DNA from: Candidatus Lachnoclostridium stercoravium
GTDB taxonomy: Bacteria > Bacillota > Clostridia > Lachnospirales > Lachnospiraceae
DNA length: 32,629 nucleotides
NCBI GenBank assembly: GCA_019118365.1
Contig: DWZA01000072.1
Location: forward strand, 1-32,629
Direction: 5' to 3'
The notes beneath the pieces were generated by a model. That model searched no databases, was not told where the DNA came from, and worked only from the letters and a program-made list of their open reading frames with translations. The position numbers were made by a program, and so were the translations under genes. Positions 16,692 to 23,794 of this stretch are shown here, piece after piece. Each line of letters opens with the position of its first letter. The stretch's first letter is position 1.

Positions 16692-16716
16692 CTTATATGA
16701 AAGCATAACGCAAATG
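16692..16716. repeat. Direct-repeat half-copy of the second folded element
   Basis: These 25 bases match 16824-16848 with one mismatch. Weaker similarity continues about 30 bases further (TTTCTGGCTGATTCTGCACTG against CTTCTGGTTACTTTTGCACC). This looks like a duplicated right half of the adjacent folded element, close to the XRE start codon. Confidence 0.7.
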
Positions 16717-16745
16717 TCTTTCTGGCTGATTCTGCACTGCTATCA

Positions 16746-16875
16746 TGAACGGTGCAGACCTCGCAAATAAAATTTGCTCGGTCACGCGCATTCGCGCTAT
16801 AAAAGCAACCAGAATCCCATTTGCTTATATGCAAGCATAACGCAAATGAACTTCTGGTTACTTTTGCACCGTTCA
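16746..16875. repeat. Second folded repeat: outer stem enclosing three hairpins
   Basis: Perfect outer arms TGAACGGTGCA (16746-16756) and TGCACCGTTCA (16865-16875) enclose three hairpins. The first is GACC-GCAAAT/ATTTGC-GGTC (16757-16783). The second is a small GCG/CGC hairpin (about 16785-16797). The third is a long nested stem with arms AAAAGCAACCAGAA (16801-16814) and TTCTGGTTACTTTT (16852-16865; 13 of 14 pairs) and inner arms CATTTGC/GCAAATG (16818-16824, 16842-16848). The element lies in the transcribed leader of the XRE gene. Its sequence is unrelated to 6751-6907 but the plan is the same. No coding potential was seen. Confidence 0.75.
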
Positions 16876-16889
16876 TTGCTTCCGTGTAC

Positions 16890-16919
16890 ATTATACATTC
16901 ATTATAATGAATTTGTCAA
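16890..16919 (-). promoter_or_regulatory. Promoter of the cupin-XRE regulator
   Basis: On the minus strand consensus TTGACA (16914-16919) and consensus TATAAT (16890-16895) are separated by 18 bases. The 16-base perfect palindrome ATTCATTATAATGAAT fills the spacer. The start codon is about 205 bases further on, leaving a long leader. Confidence 0.75.
16897..16912. promoter_or_regulatory. Palindromic operator O1 (XRE promoter)
   Basis: ATTCATTATAATGAAT is a perfect palindrome located wholly between the -35 and -10 boxes of the XRE promoter. Its 14-base core TTCATTATAATGAA differs at one base from the core in the divergent promoter. Binding would block the regulator's own transcription. Confidence 0.75.
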
Positions 16920-16975
16920 ATAATAAGTACAGGTTATAAGCAAAAAAATGTTGGTGAATATATTTATAAATACCG

Positions 16976-17004
16976 TTGACAAATTTTGACGCGTTCACTA
17001 TAAT
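16976..17004 (+). promoter_or_regulatory. Promoter of the BMP/ABC/deaminase operon
   Basis: TTGACA (16976-16981) and TATAAT (16999-17004) are both perfect consensus with a 17-base spacer, the strongest-looking promoter in the window. An intrinsically strong promoter overlapped by an operator points to repression rather than activation. Confidence 0.85.
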
Positions 17005-17010
17005 GAACGC
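16991..17010. promoter_or_regulatory. Palindromic operator O2 (BMP operon promoter)
   Basis: GCGTTCACTATAATGAACGC is symmetric at 18 of 20 bases and contains the -10 box. Its core TTCACTATAATGAA (16994-17007) matches the core in the XRE promoter (16898-16911) at 13 of 14 positions. The likely binder is the XRE protein encoded next door. Confidence 0.78.
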
Positions 17011-17072
17011 ATAGGTTACTAATGCAGTACCGCCTATACGGTATGAATGTCTACCATGAGAGGAGAAAGATT

Positions 17073-18176
17073 ATGAGAAAATTTATCGCGTTAACCGCAG
17101 GATTAGCTATGACCGCATCTTTACTTGCAGGCTGCTCTTCTTCTGAGCCGGCTGAGACAACTGCTGCTGAGACGACAGCTGCTGAGGCTGCTGAGACAGA
17201 AGCAGAGGAAAGCGAAGCTGCAGAAGGCGAAAGCACAGAGGCTGCAGAAGGCGAAGCTGCTTCCGGCGAGGGCTTAAAGGTAGCTCTTTGCGTAACCGGC
17301 GCTGTAAACGATATGGGATGGTGCCAGTCCGCATACGAAGGCTTAAAGCTGGTTGAGCAGGACCTTGGATGCGAAGTTGCTTATACAGAGAACGTAGCGG
17401 CTGCTGATATGGTAGCGGCATTTACAGACTACGCTGCAAATGGTTATGACGTTGTTATCGGCCACGGCTTCCAGTTCGGCGATCCGGCATTAGAGGTTGG
17501 CGAGTTATATCCGGATACAAAGTTTATCTGCATCGAGGCAGAAGCGGCTTCTGACAACGTAGCTTCTTACGTTATGAAGTGCGAAGAGACAGGATACCTG
17601 GAGGGTATGCTTGCAGCAAGCATGTCCAAGACAGGAAAGCTTGGCTTCATCGGACCGGTTCAGGGAGCTTCTCTGATCAAGATCATGAACGGCTATGAGG
17701 ACGGCGCTAAGGAAGTTAATCCAGACATCGAAGTTCAGACTGCATGGACAGGTTCCTTTACCGATACAGCTCTTGCAAAAGAGGCGGCTACAGCTATGAT
17801 CGAGAACGGCGTTGACGTACTTGGCCACTGCGCAAATGAGTGCGGTACAGGCGCTTTAAACGCAGCTGAGGAAGCTGGTATTTATGCAACCGGCGATTCC
17901 TATGACCAGTATGAGCTGGCTCCAAATGCGATCCTTACATCCGCTATCTACAACGTACCAGAGCTGATCAAGACAGCTGTTACAGATATCCAGGAAGGCA
18001 ACTTCGAAGGAACTGTTAAGCAGCTGGGTATGGCTGAGGGAATCGTAGAACTGGCTCCATATCACGATATGGAATCCGTTATCCCGGATGACGTAAAGGC
18101 TCTGATTGAAGAAAAAGCAGAGCAGATCAAATCCGGCGAATTCGTAGTACCATGCGATACGACGGCAAGAAACTGA
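17073..18176 (+). CDS. BMP-family nucleoside-binding lipoprotein
   Basis: A 367-residue extracellular binding lipoprotein of the BMP/PnrA/Med family, whose studied members bind purine nucleosides. The signal peptide ends in lipobox LLAGC (Cys21), followed by a Glu/Ala/Thr-rich tether to about residue 65. The mature part has VALCVTGAVNDMGWCQSAYEGL, VIGHGFQFGDPALEVGELYPDTKF and SYVMKCEETGYLEGMLAA, typical of BMP proteins. I prefer ATG 17073 after GAGAGGAGAAAG; an in-frame ATG at 17022 would precede the signal peptide. Codon choice is unusually rich in GCT, GTT and ACA compared with neighbours, consistent with high expression. It heads the five-gene operon. Confidence 0.92.
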   Translation: MRKFIALTAGLAMTASLLAGCSSSEPAETTAAETTAAEAAETEAEESEAAEGESTEAAEGEAASGEGLKVALCVTGAVNDMGWCQSAYEGLKLVEQDLGCEVAYTENVAAADMVAAFTDYAANGYDVVIGHGFQFGDPALEVGELYPDTKFICIEAEAASDNVASYVMKCEETGYLEGMLAASMSKTGKLGFIGPVQGASLIKIMNGYEDGAKEVNPDIEVQTAWTGSFTDTALAKEAATAMIENGVDVLGHCANECGTGALNAAEEAGIYATGDSYDQYELAPNAILTSAIYNVPELIKTAVTDIQEGNFEGTVKQLGMAEGIVELAPYHDMESVIPDDVKALIEEKAEQIKSGEFVVPCDTTARN

Positions 18177-18219
18177 TAAAACGTAACAGTTACCTGTAGG
18201 CAATATATAGACATAAAGT

Positions 18220-18250
18220 GAGGGACGGTAAGATTTCATCGTCCCTCTTC
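18220..18250 (+). terminator. Attenuating hairpin between the binding protein and ABC genes
   Basis: GAGGGACG (18220-18227) and CGTCCCTC (18240-18247) form an 8-base-pair stem with a 12-base loop, followed by TTCTTG. The weak U tract suggests partial termination, which would yield more binding lipoprotein than ATPase and permeases. Confidence 0.6.
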
Positions 18251-18289
18251 TTGTGAAGTGTTTTGCGATACTTGGAAGGAGGACATGAT

Positions 18290-19816
18290 ATGGGCATTCT
18301 GGAAATGAAGCATATCAGCAAAGCGTTTTCTGGCGTATACGCTAACGAAGATATCAGCCTTTCTGTGGAAAAGGGCGAGATCCACGCTCTTTTAGGGGAA
18401 AACGGAGCTGGTAAGACGACTCTGATGAACATTTTGTTCGGAATCTATTCGGCAGATGAAGGCGAGATCTTCTGGAAAGGAGAAAAGGTACATTTTTCGT
18501 CTCCAAAGGCGGCCATTGAAAGCGGGATCGGCATGGTGCATCAGCACTTTTCACTGGTCCAGAAGCTTTCTGTCCTCGATAACATCATTCTGGGAATGGA
18601 TACGGGATTTAAGGCGCTGGACAGAAAACAGGCCAGGGAAAAGATCCTGAACCTTGCCGGAAAATACGGGCTGAAAGTAAATCCGGACGCCCTGATCAAT
18701 CATCTTTCCGTAGGACAGCAGCAGAGAGTAGAGATCCTGAAGGCGCTTTACCGGGATGTTGACCTGCTGATCCTGGACGAGCCTACAGGCGTCCTCACTC
18801 CTTCCGAGACAGAACATTTCTTTGGAGTATTAAGAAGATTAAAAGAAGAAGGCTATGCCATCATTATCATTACCCACAGGATGAGCGAGATCATGAGCAT
18901 CAGCGACAGGGTCACGATCCTCAGAGACGGAAAAAAGATCATCGATCTGGTGACGGCAGAGACAAATCCTTCTGAATTGTCCAATTACATGATCGGCCGC
19001 CAGTTAAAGAGCGGTTTTGTTATGGAAAACAAAGCTTCCGATGAAGAGACGCTCTGCTTAAAGCATGTGAGCATCATCAAGGCCAGGCAGCCGGAATTTC
19101 TCTCCGATATATGTCTGGATATCAAAAAAGGAGAGATCCTGGGTATCGCTGGCGTAGACGGGAACGGACAGAAGGAGCTGGCAGAGGCGATCGCCGGTGT
19201 GAGAAAGATCACGGAAGGGACGATCTGGTTTGAAGGGAAGGATATCACAAAAACCACAGTCAAGCAGCGGTTTGAAATGGGGATCTCCTATGTTTCCGAC
19301 GACCGTCATGCGGACGGCCTCGTTCTGGATATGACCCTGGAGGACAATGTGATGCTGCGGGATTATGACAGGCAGCCGTATTCAAAATATTCTTTCCTGA
19401 ATGAAAAGCTGATCCGCGAGAAAGCGGAAAAAGCGATCGACGAGTATAAGATCAAGACGTCCGGAACGTCAAAGGGAGACACGGTCGTCCGCCTGATGTC
19501 CGGAGGAAACCAGCAGAAGGTGATCATCGCCAGGGAGGTTTCAGACAGCGCGAAGCTGGTGATCGCCAGCCAGCCGACAAGAGGACTGGACATCGGGGCT
19601 ACGGAGTTTGTGCGCCAGGTACTGATGGACCACAGAAATAAAGGCGGCAGCGTGCTCCTGATCTCGGCGGACTTAGAAGAGATCGTGGCGTTAAGCGACC
19701 GGATCGCTGTAATGTTCGGAGGCCGGATCATGGGCGTTCTGGACAGGGAACACATCAACATGGAAAAGATCGGCCTGATGATGGGCGGTATTACAGAGGA
19801 GGAGATAAAAGAATGA
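18290..19816 (+). CDS. ABC transporter ATPase, nucleoside type, two ABC domains
   Basis: A 508-residue protein with two fused ATPase domains, as in YufO/NupA-type nucleoside importers. Domain 1 shows Walker A GENGAGKTT, signature LSVGQQQRVEIL and Walker B LLILDEPTGVL. Domain 2 begins near residue 250 with the degenerate Walker A GVDGNGQKE, signature MSGGNQQKV and LVIASQPTRGLD, as usual for sugar/nucleoside importers. ATG 18290 lies eight bases after GGAAGGAGG; upstream in-frame codons lack a site. The 3' end overlaps the first permease by four bases. Confidence 0.94.
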   Translation: MGILEMKHISKAFSGVYANEDISLSVEKGEIHALLGENGAGKTTLMNILFGIYSADEGEIFWKGEKVHFSSPKAAIESGIGMVHQHFSLVQKLSVLDNIILGMDTGFKALDRKQAREKILNLAGKYGLKVNPDALINHLSVGQQQRVEILKALYRDVDLLILDEPTGVLTPSETEHFFGVLRRLKEEGYAIIIITHRMSEIMSISDRVTILRDGKKIIDLVTAETNPSELSNYMIGRQLKSGFVMENKASDEETLCLKHVSIIKARQPEFLSDICLDIKKGEILGIAGVDGNGQKELAEAIAGVRKITEGTIWFEGKDITKTTVKQRFEMGISYVSDDRHADGLVLDMTLEDNVMLRDYDRQPYSKYSFLNEKLIREKAEKAIDEYKIKTSGTSKGDTVVRLMSGGNQQKVIIAREVSDSAKLVIASQPTRGLDIGATEFVRQVLMDHRNKGGSVLLISADLEEIVALSDRIAVMFGGRIMGVLDREHINMEKIGLMMGGITEEEIKE

Positions 19817-20835
19817 GCCGGAAACAATCGTACCTTGCGGTGATATGGATCGCTTTGATCACTGTGGCAGCAGGAACTCTCCTGATCACTCTGGCCAACG
19901 CCAGCCCGATCGAGGCTTACCAGATGTTTTTCAGAGGTATTTTTGGAAATATAACCAATTTCTGCGAAGTATTTGTTAAGGCTACGCCTCTGATCCTGAC
20001 AGGACTTGGCTGCGCCGTAGCTTTTAAGACAGGATTTTTCAATATCGGCGCGGAAGGACAGTTTTACATGGGCGCGGTTGCGGCTACTTCCGTAGCTTTG
20101 GGACTTACCGGAGTTCCAGGCCCTTTGCGTATCCTTCTGGCTATGGCGGCAGGTTTCATCTGCGGCGGCCTGTGGGCGCTGATCGCCGCTGTTTTTAAGG
20201 CAAGATTCGGTATTTCAGAGATCATCGTGACCATCATGCTGAACTATATCGCTATTAATTTCGTAGGGATCGCCGTCCGTACCTTCCTGATGGATCCGGC
20301 GGGAAGCGTTCCCCAGTCTGCCAGGATCGGATCGGAAGCCGCGTTTAAGCTCCTGATGCCGCCTACTAGGCTGAATATGGGCTTTATCATTGCTATTGCC
20401 GCAGTGATCCTTGTGTGGGTCCTGATGGAAAAGACCACTGCCGGCTATGAGCTGAAGGTTGTGGGATCCAACCGGCGGGGCGCGAAATGCATGGGCATTT
20501 CCGTTATGAAAAATACGATCCTTTCCGCGTTCTTAAGCGGCGGTCTGGCAGGTATGGCCGGCGTGATCGAGATCCTGGGTATCCAGAAAAAGCTTTTGGA
20601 AGGGATCTCATCCGACTGCGGTTATACAGCCGTGCTGGTAGCGCTTTTGGCTTCCAACCATCCTATCGGAGTCTTTTTCTCCGCGGTAGGCCTGGCGGCA
20701 ATGCAGGTAGGTGCCAATTCCATGCAGAGGCAGATGGGAGTGCCGTCTGCGATCGTCAATATCCTGGTGGGAATGGTGGTCCTGCTGGTCCTTGGCAAAC
20801 GTATCTTTCAGTTTAAGTCTAAAAAGAAAGCATAG
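19813..20835 (+). CDS. ABC transporter permease 1, nucleoside type
   Basis: A 340-residue integral membrane subunit of the BPD_transp_2 family, resembling YufP/NupB. It has a long N-terminal helix and then about eight to nine spans. Family segments include TPLILTGLGCAVAFKTGFFNIGAEGQFYMGA, FGISEIIVTIMLNYIAINFVG and GYELKVVGSNRRGAKCMGI, the cytoplasmic coupling region. ATG 19813 overlaps the ATPase stop, and the second permease starts 15 bases after its end, so the two probably form the heterodimeric channel. Confidence 0.93.
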   Translation: MSRKQSYLAVIWIALITVAAGTLLITLANASPIEAYQMFFRGIFGNITNFCEVFVKATPLILTGLGCAVAFKTGFFNIGAEGQFYMGAVAATSVALGLTGVPGPLRILLAMAAGFICGGLWALIAAVFKARFGISEIIVTIMLNYIAINFVGIAVRTFLMDPAGSVPQSARIGSEAAFKLLMPPTRLNMGFIIAIAAVILVWVLMEKTTAGYELKVVGSNRRGAKCMGISVMKNTILSAFLSGGLAGMAGVIEILGIQKKLLEGISSDCGYTAVLVALLASNHPIGVFFSAVGLAAMQVGANSMQRQMGVPSAIVNILVGMVVLLVLGKRIFQFKSKKKA

Positions 20836-20850
20836 GGAGGTGCAGGCGTT

Positions 20851-21792
20851 ATGCTGGAGCAGATTTTTACAATATCGTTTTTAACTGCGTTTTTGACCGC
20901 TGCTGTGCGTATGGCCGTGCCGCTGATCTATGCGGGACTGGGCGAGACGTTTCTGGAACGGACTGGTATCTTAAATATCGGTATGGAAGGCGTTATGCTG
21001 GGCGGAGCGCTGTTTTCCTTTGCCGGAGCGCTTTTAAGCGGCAGCCTGGCCGTAGGCCTTGTCTGCGGTATGCTGGGAGGACTGGCGGTCAGCGCCATCC
21101 ATGGTTTCCTGTGCATTAACCTTTCCCAGAACCAGTCCGTCAGCGGGATCGCGCTGAATATTTTCATGCTTGGCCTCACAAGCTTTCTGTATAAGATCCT
21201 GACAGCGGGACAGTCCTATCAGGACATTGAAACCATACCTACGATGGCGATACCGGTCCTGTCATCCATTCCGCTGGTAGGAAATGCGTTTTTTAACCAG
21301 GATATCCTTACATACCTGGTATATCTTCTGGTGATCCTGGCTGTATTTTTCTACAGGAAAACAGGAGCCGGCCTGGCGTTCACCGCAGTGGGCGAGCACC
21401 CAAGGGCGGCGGATGCGGCAGGTATCCCGGTGTATAAGTACCAGTGGATCGCCATTGCGGTAAACGGCGTTCTGGGAGGCATGGGAGGCGCCTGCCTGGT
21501 ACTGGTACAGCTTGGAAAATTTACGGAAAATATGATATCCGGGCGCGGATATATTGCTCTGGCAGCAGTGATCCTTGGCCGGTATACGCCCCTTGGAATG
21601 TTCGGCGCAGCCCTGATCTTCGGCGGAGCCAACGCTCTGCAGATCCGTCTGCAGACTTTGGGAGTGCCGCTGCCGACGCAGGCCCTGGCTATGCTGCCTT
21701 ACGTGATCACTTTGATCGCCCTTTTAGGATCGGTAGGAAAGAGCGGAGAGCCGGAAGCTTTGGGAACGCCTTATGTAAGAGGTTCAAGATAG
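20851..21792 (+). CDS. ABC transporter permease 2, nucleoside type
   Basis: A 313-residue partner permease resembling YufQ/NupC. Marks include AVRMAVPLIYAGLGETFLERTGILNIGMEGVMLGGA near the N terminus, the coupling segment GAGLAFTAVGEHPRAADAAGI, and GRGYIALAAVILGRYTPLGM. AGGGAGG lies before ATG 20851. The fixed order of binding protein, ATPase, permease and permease is standard for BMP-dependent nucleoside importers. The deaminase gene follows 25 bases later. Confidence 0.93.
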   Translation: MLEQIFTISFLTAFLTAAVRMAVPLIYAGLGETFLERTGILNIGMEGVMLGGALFSFAGALLSGSLAVGLVCGMLGGLAVSAIHGFLCINLSQNQSVSGIALNIFMLGLTSFLYKILTAGQSYQDIETIPTMAIPVLSSIPLVGNAFFNQDILTYLVYLLVILAVFFYRKTGAGLAFTAVGEHPRAADAAGIPVYKYQWIAIAVNGVLGGMGGACLVLVQLGKFTENMISGRGYIALAAVILGRYTPLGMFGAALIFGGANALQIRLQTLGVPLPTQALAMLPYVITLIALLGSVGKSGEPEALGTPYVRGSR

Positions 21793-21817
21793 AAGAAAGA
21801 AGAAGGAGGAGAAGAAA

Positions 21818-23203
21818 ATGTCAGCAAAAAAACTGATCAAAAATGCGCGCGCCATCGTTACGTGCGATGCAAAGGATAATGTATTCTGGGACTGCGATAT
21901 GCTCATCGACGGCCCAGCGATCGTTAAGATCGGAAAGAACATAGAGGATGAAGAGGCTGAGGTGATCGACGCCAGGGATAAATTTGTTTATCCTGGCCTG
22001 ATCAATACCCATCATCACTTTTTCCAGACCTTTGTCAGAAACCTTCTGACTATCGACTATCCGAACCTGATGGTCATGGACTGGATCGACAAGATCTACA
22101 GGATCTTTAAGGAGATCGACGACGACGTGATCTATTATTCTTCCCTGACGGCTATGGGCGACCTGTTAAAGCACGGCTGTACCTGCGCGTTTGACCATCA
22201 GTACTGCTACACGAAGAAGACTGGAAAACGTCCGGTGGACCGCCAGATGGACGCGGCAGAGCTTCTTGGCATCCGCTATCATGCAGGCCGCGGCGGAAAC
22301 ACGTTAGAGAGGGAGAACGGAAGCTCCATTCCGGAAGAAATGGTGGAGAGCACCGACGAATTCCTGGAGGACTGCGAGAGACTGGTAAGCAAATACCACG
22401 ACGGGAAGCCATTTTCCATGAAACAGATCGTGATCGCGCCCTGCCAGCCGATCAACTGCTATAAAGAGACATTTGTGGAGTCCGCGAAACTGGCGAGAAA
22501 GCTGGGCGTACGCCTCCACACCCATTTAGGCGAGGGCGAATGCGACGGGATCGAGGCAAGATACGGAAAGAGGACCCTGGAATGGTGCGAAGATATTGAT
22601 TTCGTAGGCGAAGACGTATGGATCGCCCATGGATGGGAGCTGACTCCGGAGGAGTACAAGATCCTCGGCCGCACAGGCACAGGAGTTTCCCACTGCCCGG
22701 CTCCGGCTGTTCTGGGAGGCTTCCCGATCCTGGATATGCAGGCTATGATCAAAGAGAACGTTCTGATCAGCTTAGGCTGCGACGGTTCCGCTACAAACGA
22801 CAGCTCCAATCTGCTGGACTCCCTGCGCATGGCATACCTTATGCAGGCATATCACAGCAAAGAAAGAGGAGCCTGCCTGTCCTCCTATGATATGTTAAAG
22901 ATCGCTACAGTAAACGGCGCGAAGACACTGGGACGGACAGATCTGGGCTCCCTGGAAGAAGGAAAAGGCGCCGACCTGTTCATGGTAGACTTAAACGGCC
23001 TTGAGATGACCGGAATGATCCACGACCCGAAAAACATGCTGGCAAGAGGCGGCGTGACCGGGCCGGTATGGATGACCATGGTAAACGGCGAGGTTGTTGT
23101 AAAAGAAGGACGGCTGACAAAAGTCGACGAGGAAAAACTGGTAAAAGAGGGAGAGGCTGTATGCAATAAAGCCCTCAGGGATCAGTTCCCGGCGATCTGG
23201 TAA
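21818..23203 (+). CDS. 8-oxoguanine deaminase-like aminohydrolase
   Basis: A 461-residue member of the COG0402 nucleobase-deaminase branch of the amidohydrolases. Metal site residues are visible as HxH in PGLINTHHHFFQTFVRN (H65, H67), His in HTHLGEGE (near 234), His in WIAHGWELTPEE (near 269) and Asp in SLGCDGSATNDSS (near 320). The extended NTHHHFFQT motif is typical of the 8-oxoguanine deaminase/atrazine-chlorohydrolase-like cluster. As the last gene of a nucleoside-importer operon it probably deaminates an imported or released purine base; 8-oxoguanine, guanine-like bases and unrelated s-triazines remain alternatives. RBS AAGGAGGAG precedes ATG 21818, and a strong terminator follows. Confidence 0.82.
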   Translation: MSAKKLIKNARAIVTCDAKDNVFWDCDMLIDGPAIVKIGKNIEDEEAEVIDARDKFVYPGLINTHHHFFQTFVRNLLTIDYPNLMVMDWIDKIYRIFKEIDDDVIYYSSLTAMGDLLKHGCTCAFDHQYCYTKKTGKRPVDRQMDAAELLGIRYHAGRGGNTLERENGSSIPEEMVESTDEFLEDCERLVSKYHDGKPFSMKQIVIAPCQPINCYKETFVESAKLARKLGVRLHTHLGEGECDGIEARYGKRTLEWCEDIDFVGEDVWIAHGWELTPEEYKILGRTGTGVSHCPAPAVLGGFPILDMQAMIKENVLISLGCDGSATNDSSNLLDSLRMAYLMQAYHSKERGACLSSYDMLKIATVNGAKTLGRTDLGSLEEGKGADLFMVDLNGLEMTGMIHDPKNMLARGGVTGPVWMTMVNGEVVVKEGRLTKVDEEKLVKEGEAVCNKALRDQFPAIW

Positions 23204-23207
23204 AAAG

Positions 23208-23282
23208 AATCTCGCTGTCTGGCTGGAAATGATTCGGCGGTATGGATCGCCGTATTTCCATCCAGACAGCGAGATTTTGTTG
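23208..23282 (+). terminator. Rho-independent terminator of the nucleoside operon
   Basis: Perfect 15-base arms AATCTCGCTGTCTGG (23208-23222) and CCAGACAGCGAGATT (23262-23276) continue inward as TGGAAAT/ATTTCCA (23224-23230, 23254-23260), with a small CGGCG/CGCCG-like tip. A TTTTGTTGTTTT tail follows. It starts four bases after the deaminase stop. Confidence 0.9.
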
Positions 23283-23333
23283 TTTTGAAGTATCCGGCAG
23301 GGGGCGCAAAAATAGAAAATATTTCAATGGTAT

Positions 23334-23349
23334 CAGTTCAGCCGTGCGC
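23334..23349 (-). repeat. Inverted fragment of the first folded repeat
   Basis: CAGTTCAGCCGTGCGC is the exact reverse complement of 6887-6902. Looser similarity continues rightwards (CCTATATGA here, GGATATATGA in the other copy). It lies between two terminators in a gene-free stretch. Confidence 0.65.
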
Positions 23350-23368
23350 TGTCAGGCGCGCCTATATG

Positions 23369-23395
23369 AAAAAGGAAGCGCCGCTTTAGCGCTCC
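23369..23395 (-). terminator. Terminator of the orphan FeoA-domain gene
   Basis: On the minus strand GGAGCGC and GCGCTTCC form a short GC-rich stem with one bulge, followed immediately by TTTTT (complement of 23369-23373). It lies 25 bases after the gene's stop codon. Confidence 0.75.
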
Positions 23396-23419
23396 CTCTC
23401 TGACTGTATCTTCTGTCTC

Positions 23420-23632
23420 TCAGATCTTGATCCTCTCCGCCGTCGTCTTATCCAGCGCCAGGCGCACGCCTCCATGCCCGATGATCACGCTGCCTGAATA
23501 CTGCTGGATCACCTGGATCTGGGATCCTTCTTCAATATCATATCCCCTGATCCAGTCCATCACCGCCGGATTCCCCACCATCCATTTGATCGTACAGACC
23601 TCGCCGCTTTTTGCATTCATCAAAGACTCCAT
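23420..23632 (-). CDS. Orphan FeoA-domain protein
   Basis: A 70-residue protein with the FeoA fold pattern: MESLMNAKSGEVCTIKWMVGN, then the central IEEGSQIQVIQQYSGSVIIG, and the closing GGVRLALDKTTAERI, equivalent to the G-R-ALG-A motif in true FeoA. It has no feoB partner here and differs clearly from FeoA at 2052. ATG 23632 is chosen because GCAGGAGG lies eight bases upstream on the minus strand; an earlier in-frame ATG at 23671 lacks a site. It may regulate an iron or manganese system elsewhere or act as a stand-alone SH3-like adaptor. Confidence 0.8.
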   Translation of the reverse strand: MESLMNAKSGEVCTIKWMVGNPAVMDWIRGYDIEEGSQIQVIQQYSGSVIIGHGGVRLALDKTTAERIKI

Positions 23633-23794
23633 AAAAACACCTCCTGCTTCTGTTAAGATCTCTATATCCATTCGACCGAATCTCTTTTCTATGATTATCT
23701 TAACATACGCAGCGGCCGGTTAGTCAATTGCAATATGGGTTAGGGCTCTGTAATCTTTTCTCAATAACGCCGAGGCAGGATAAAAGCAAAACCG

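Noticed and set aside
23632..23710. Fur box upstream of the orphan FeoA-domain gene
   Set aside because: AGATAATCATAGAAA matches only one half-site (about 9 of 14 fixed positions); too weak to call.
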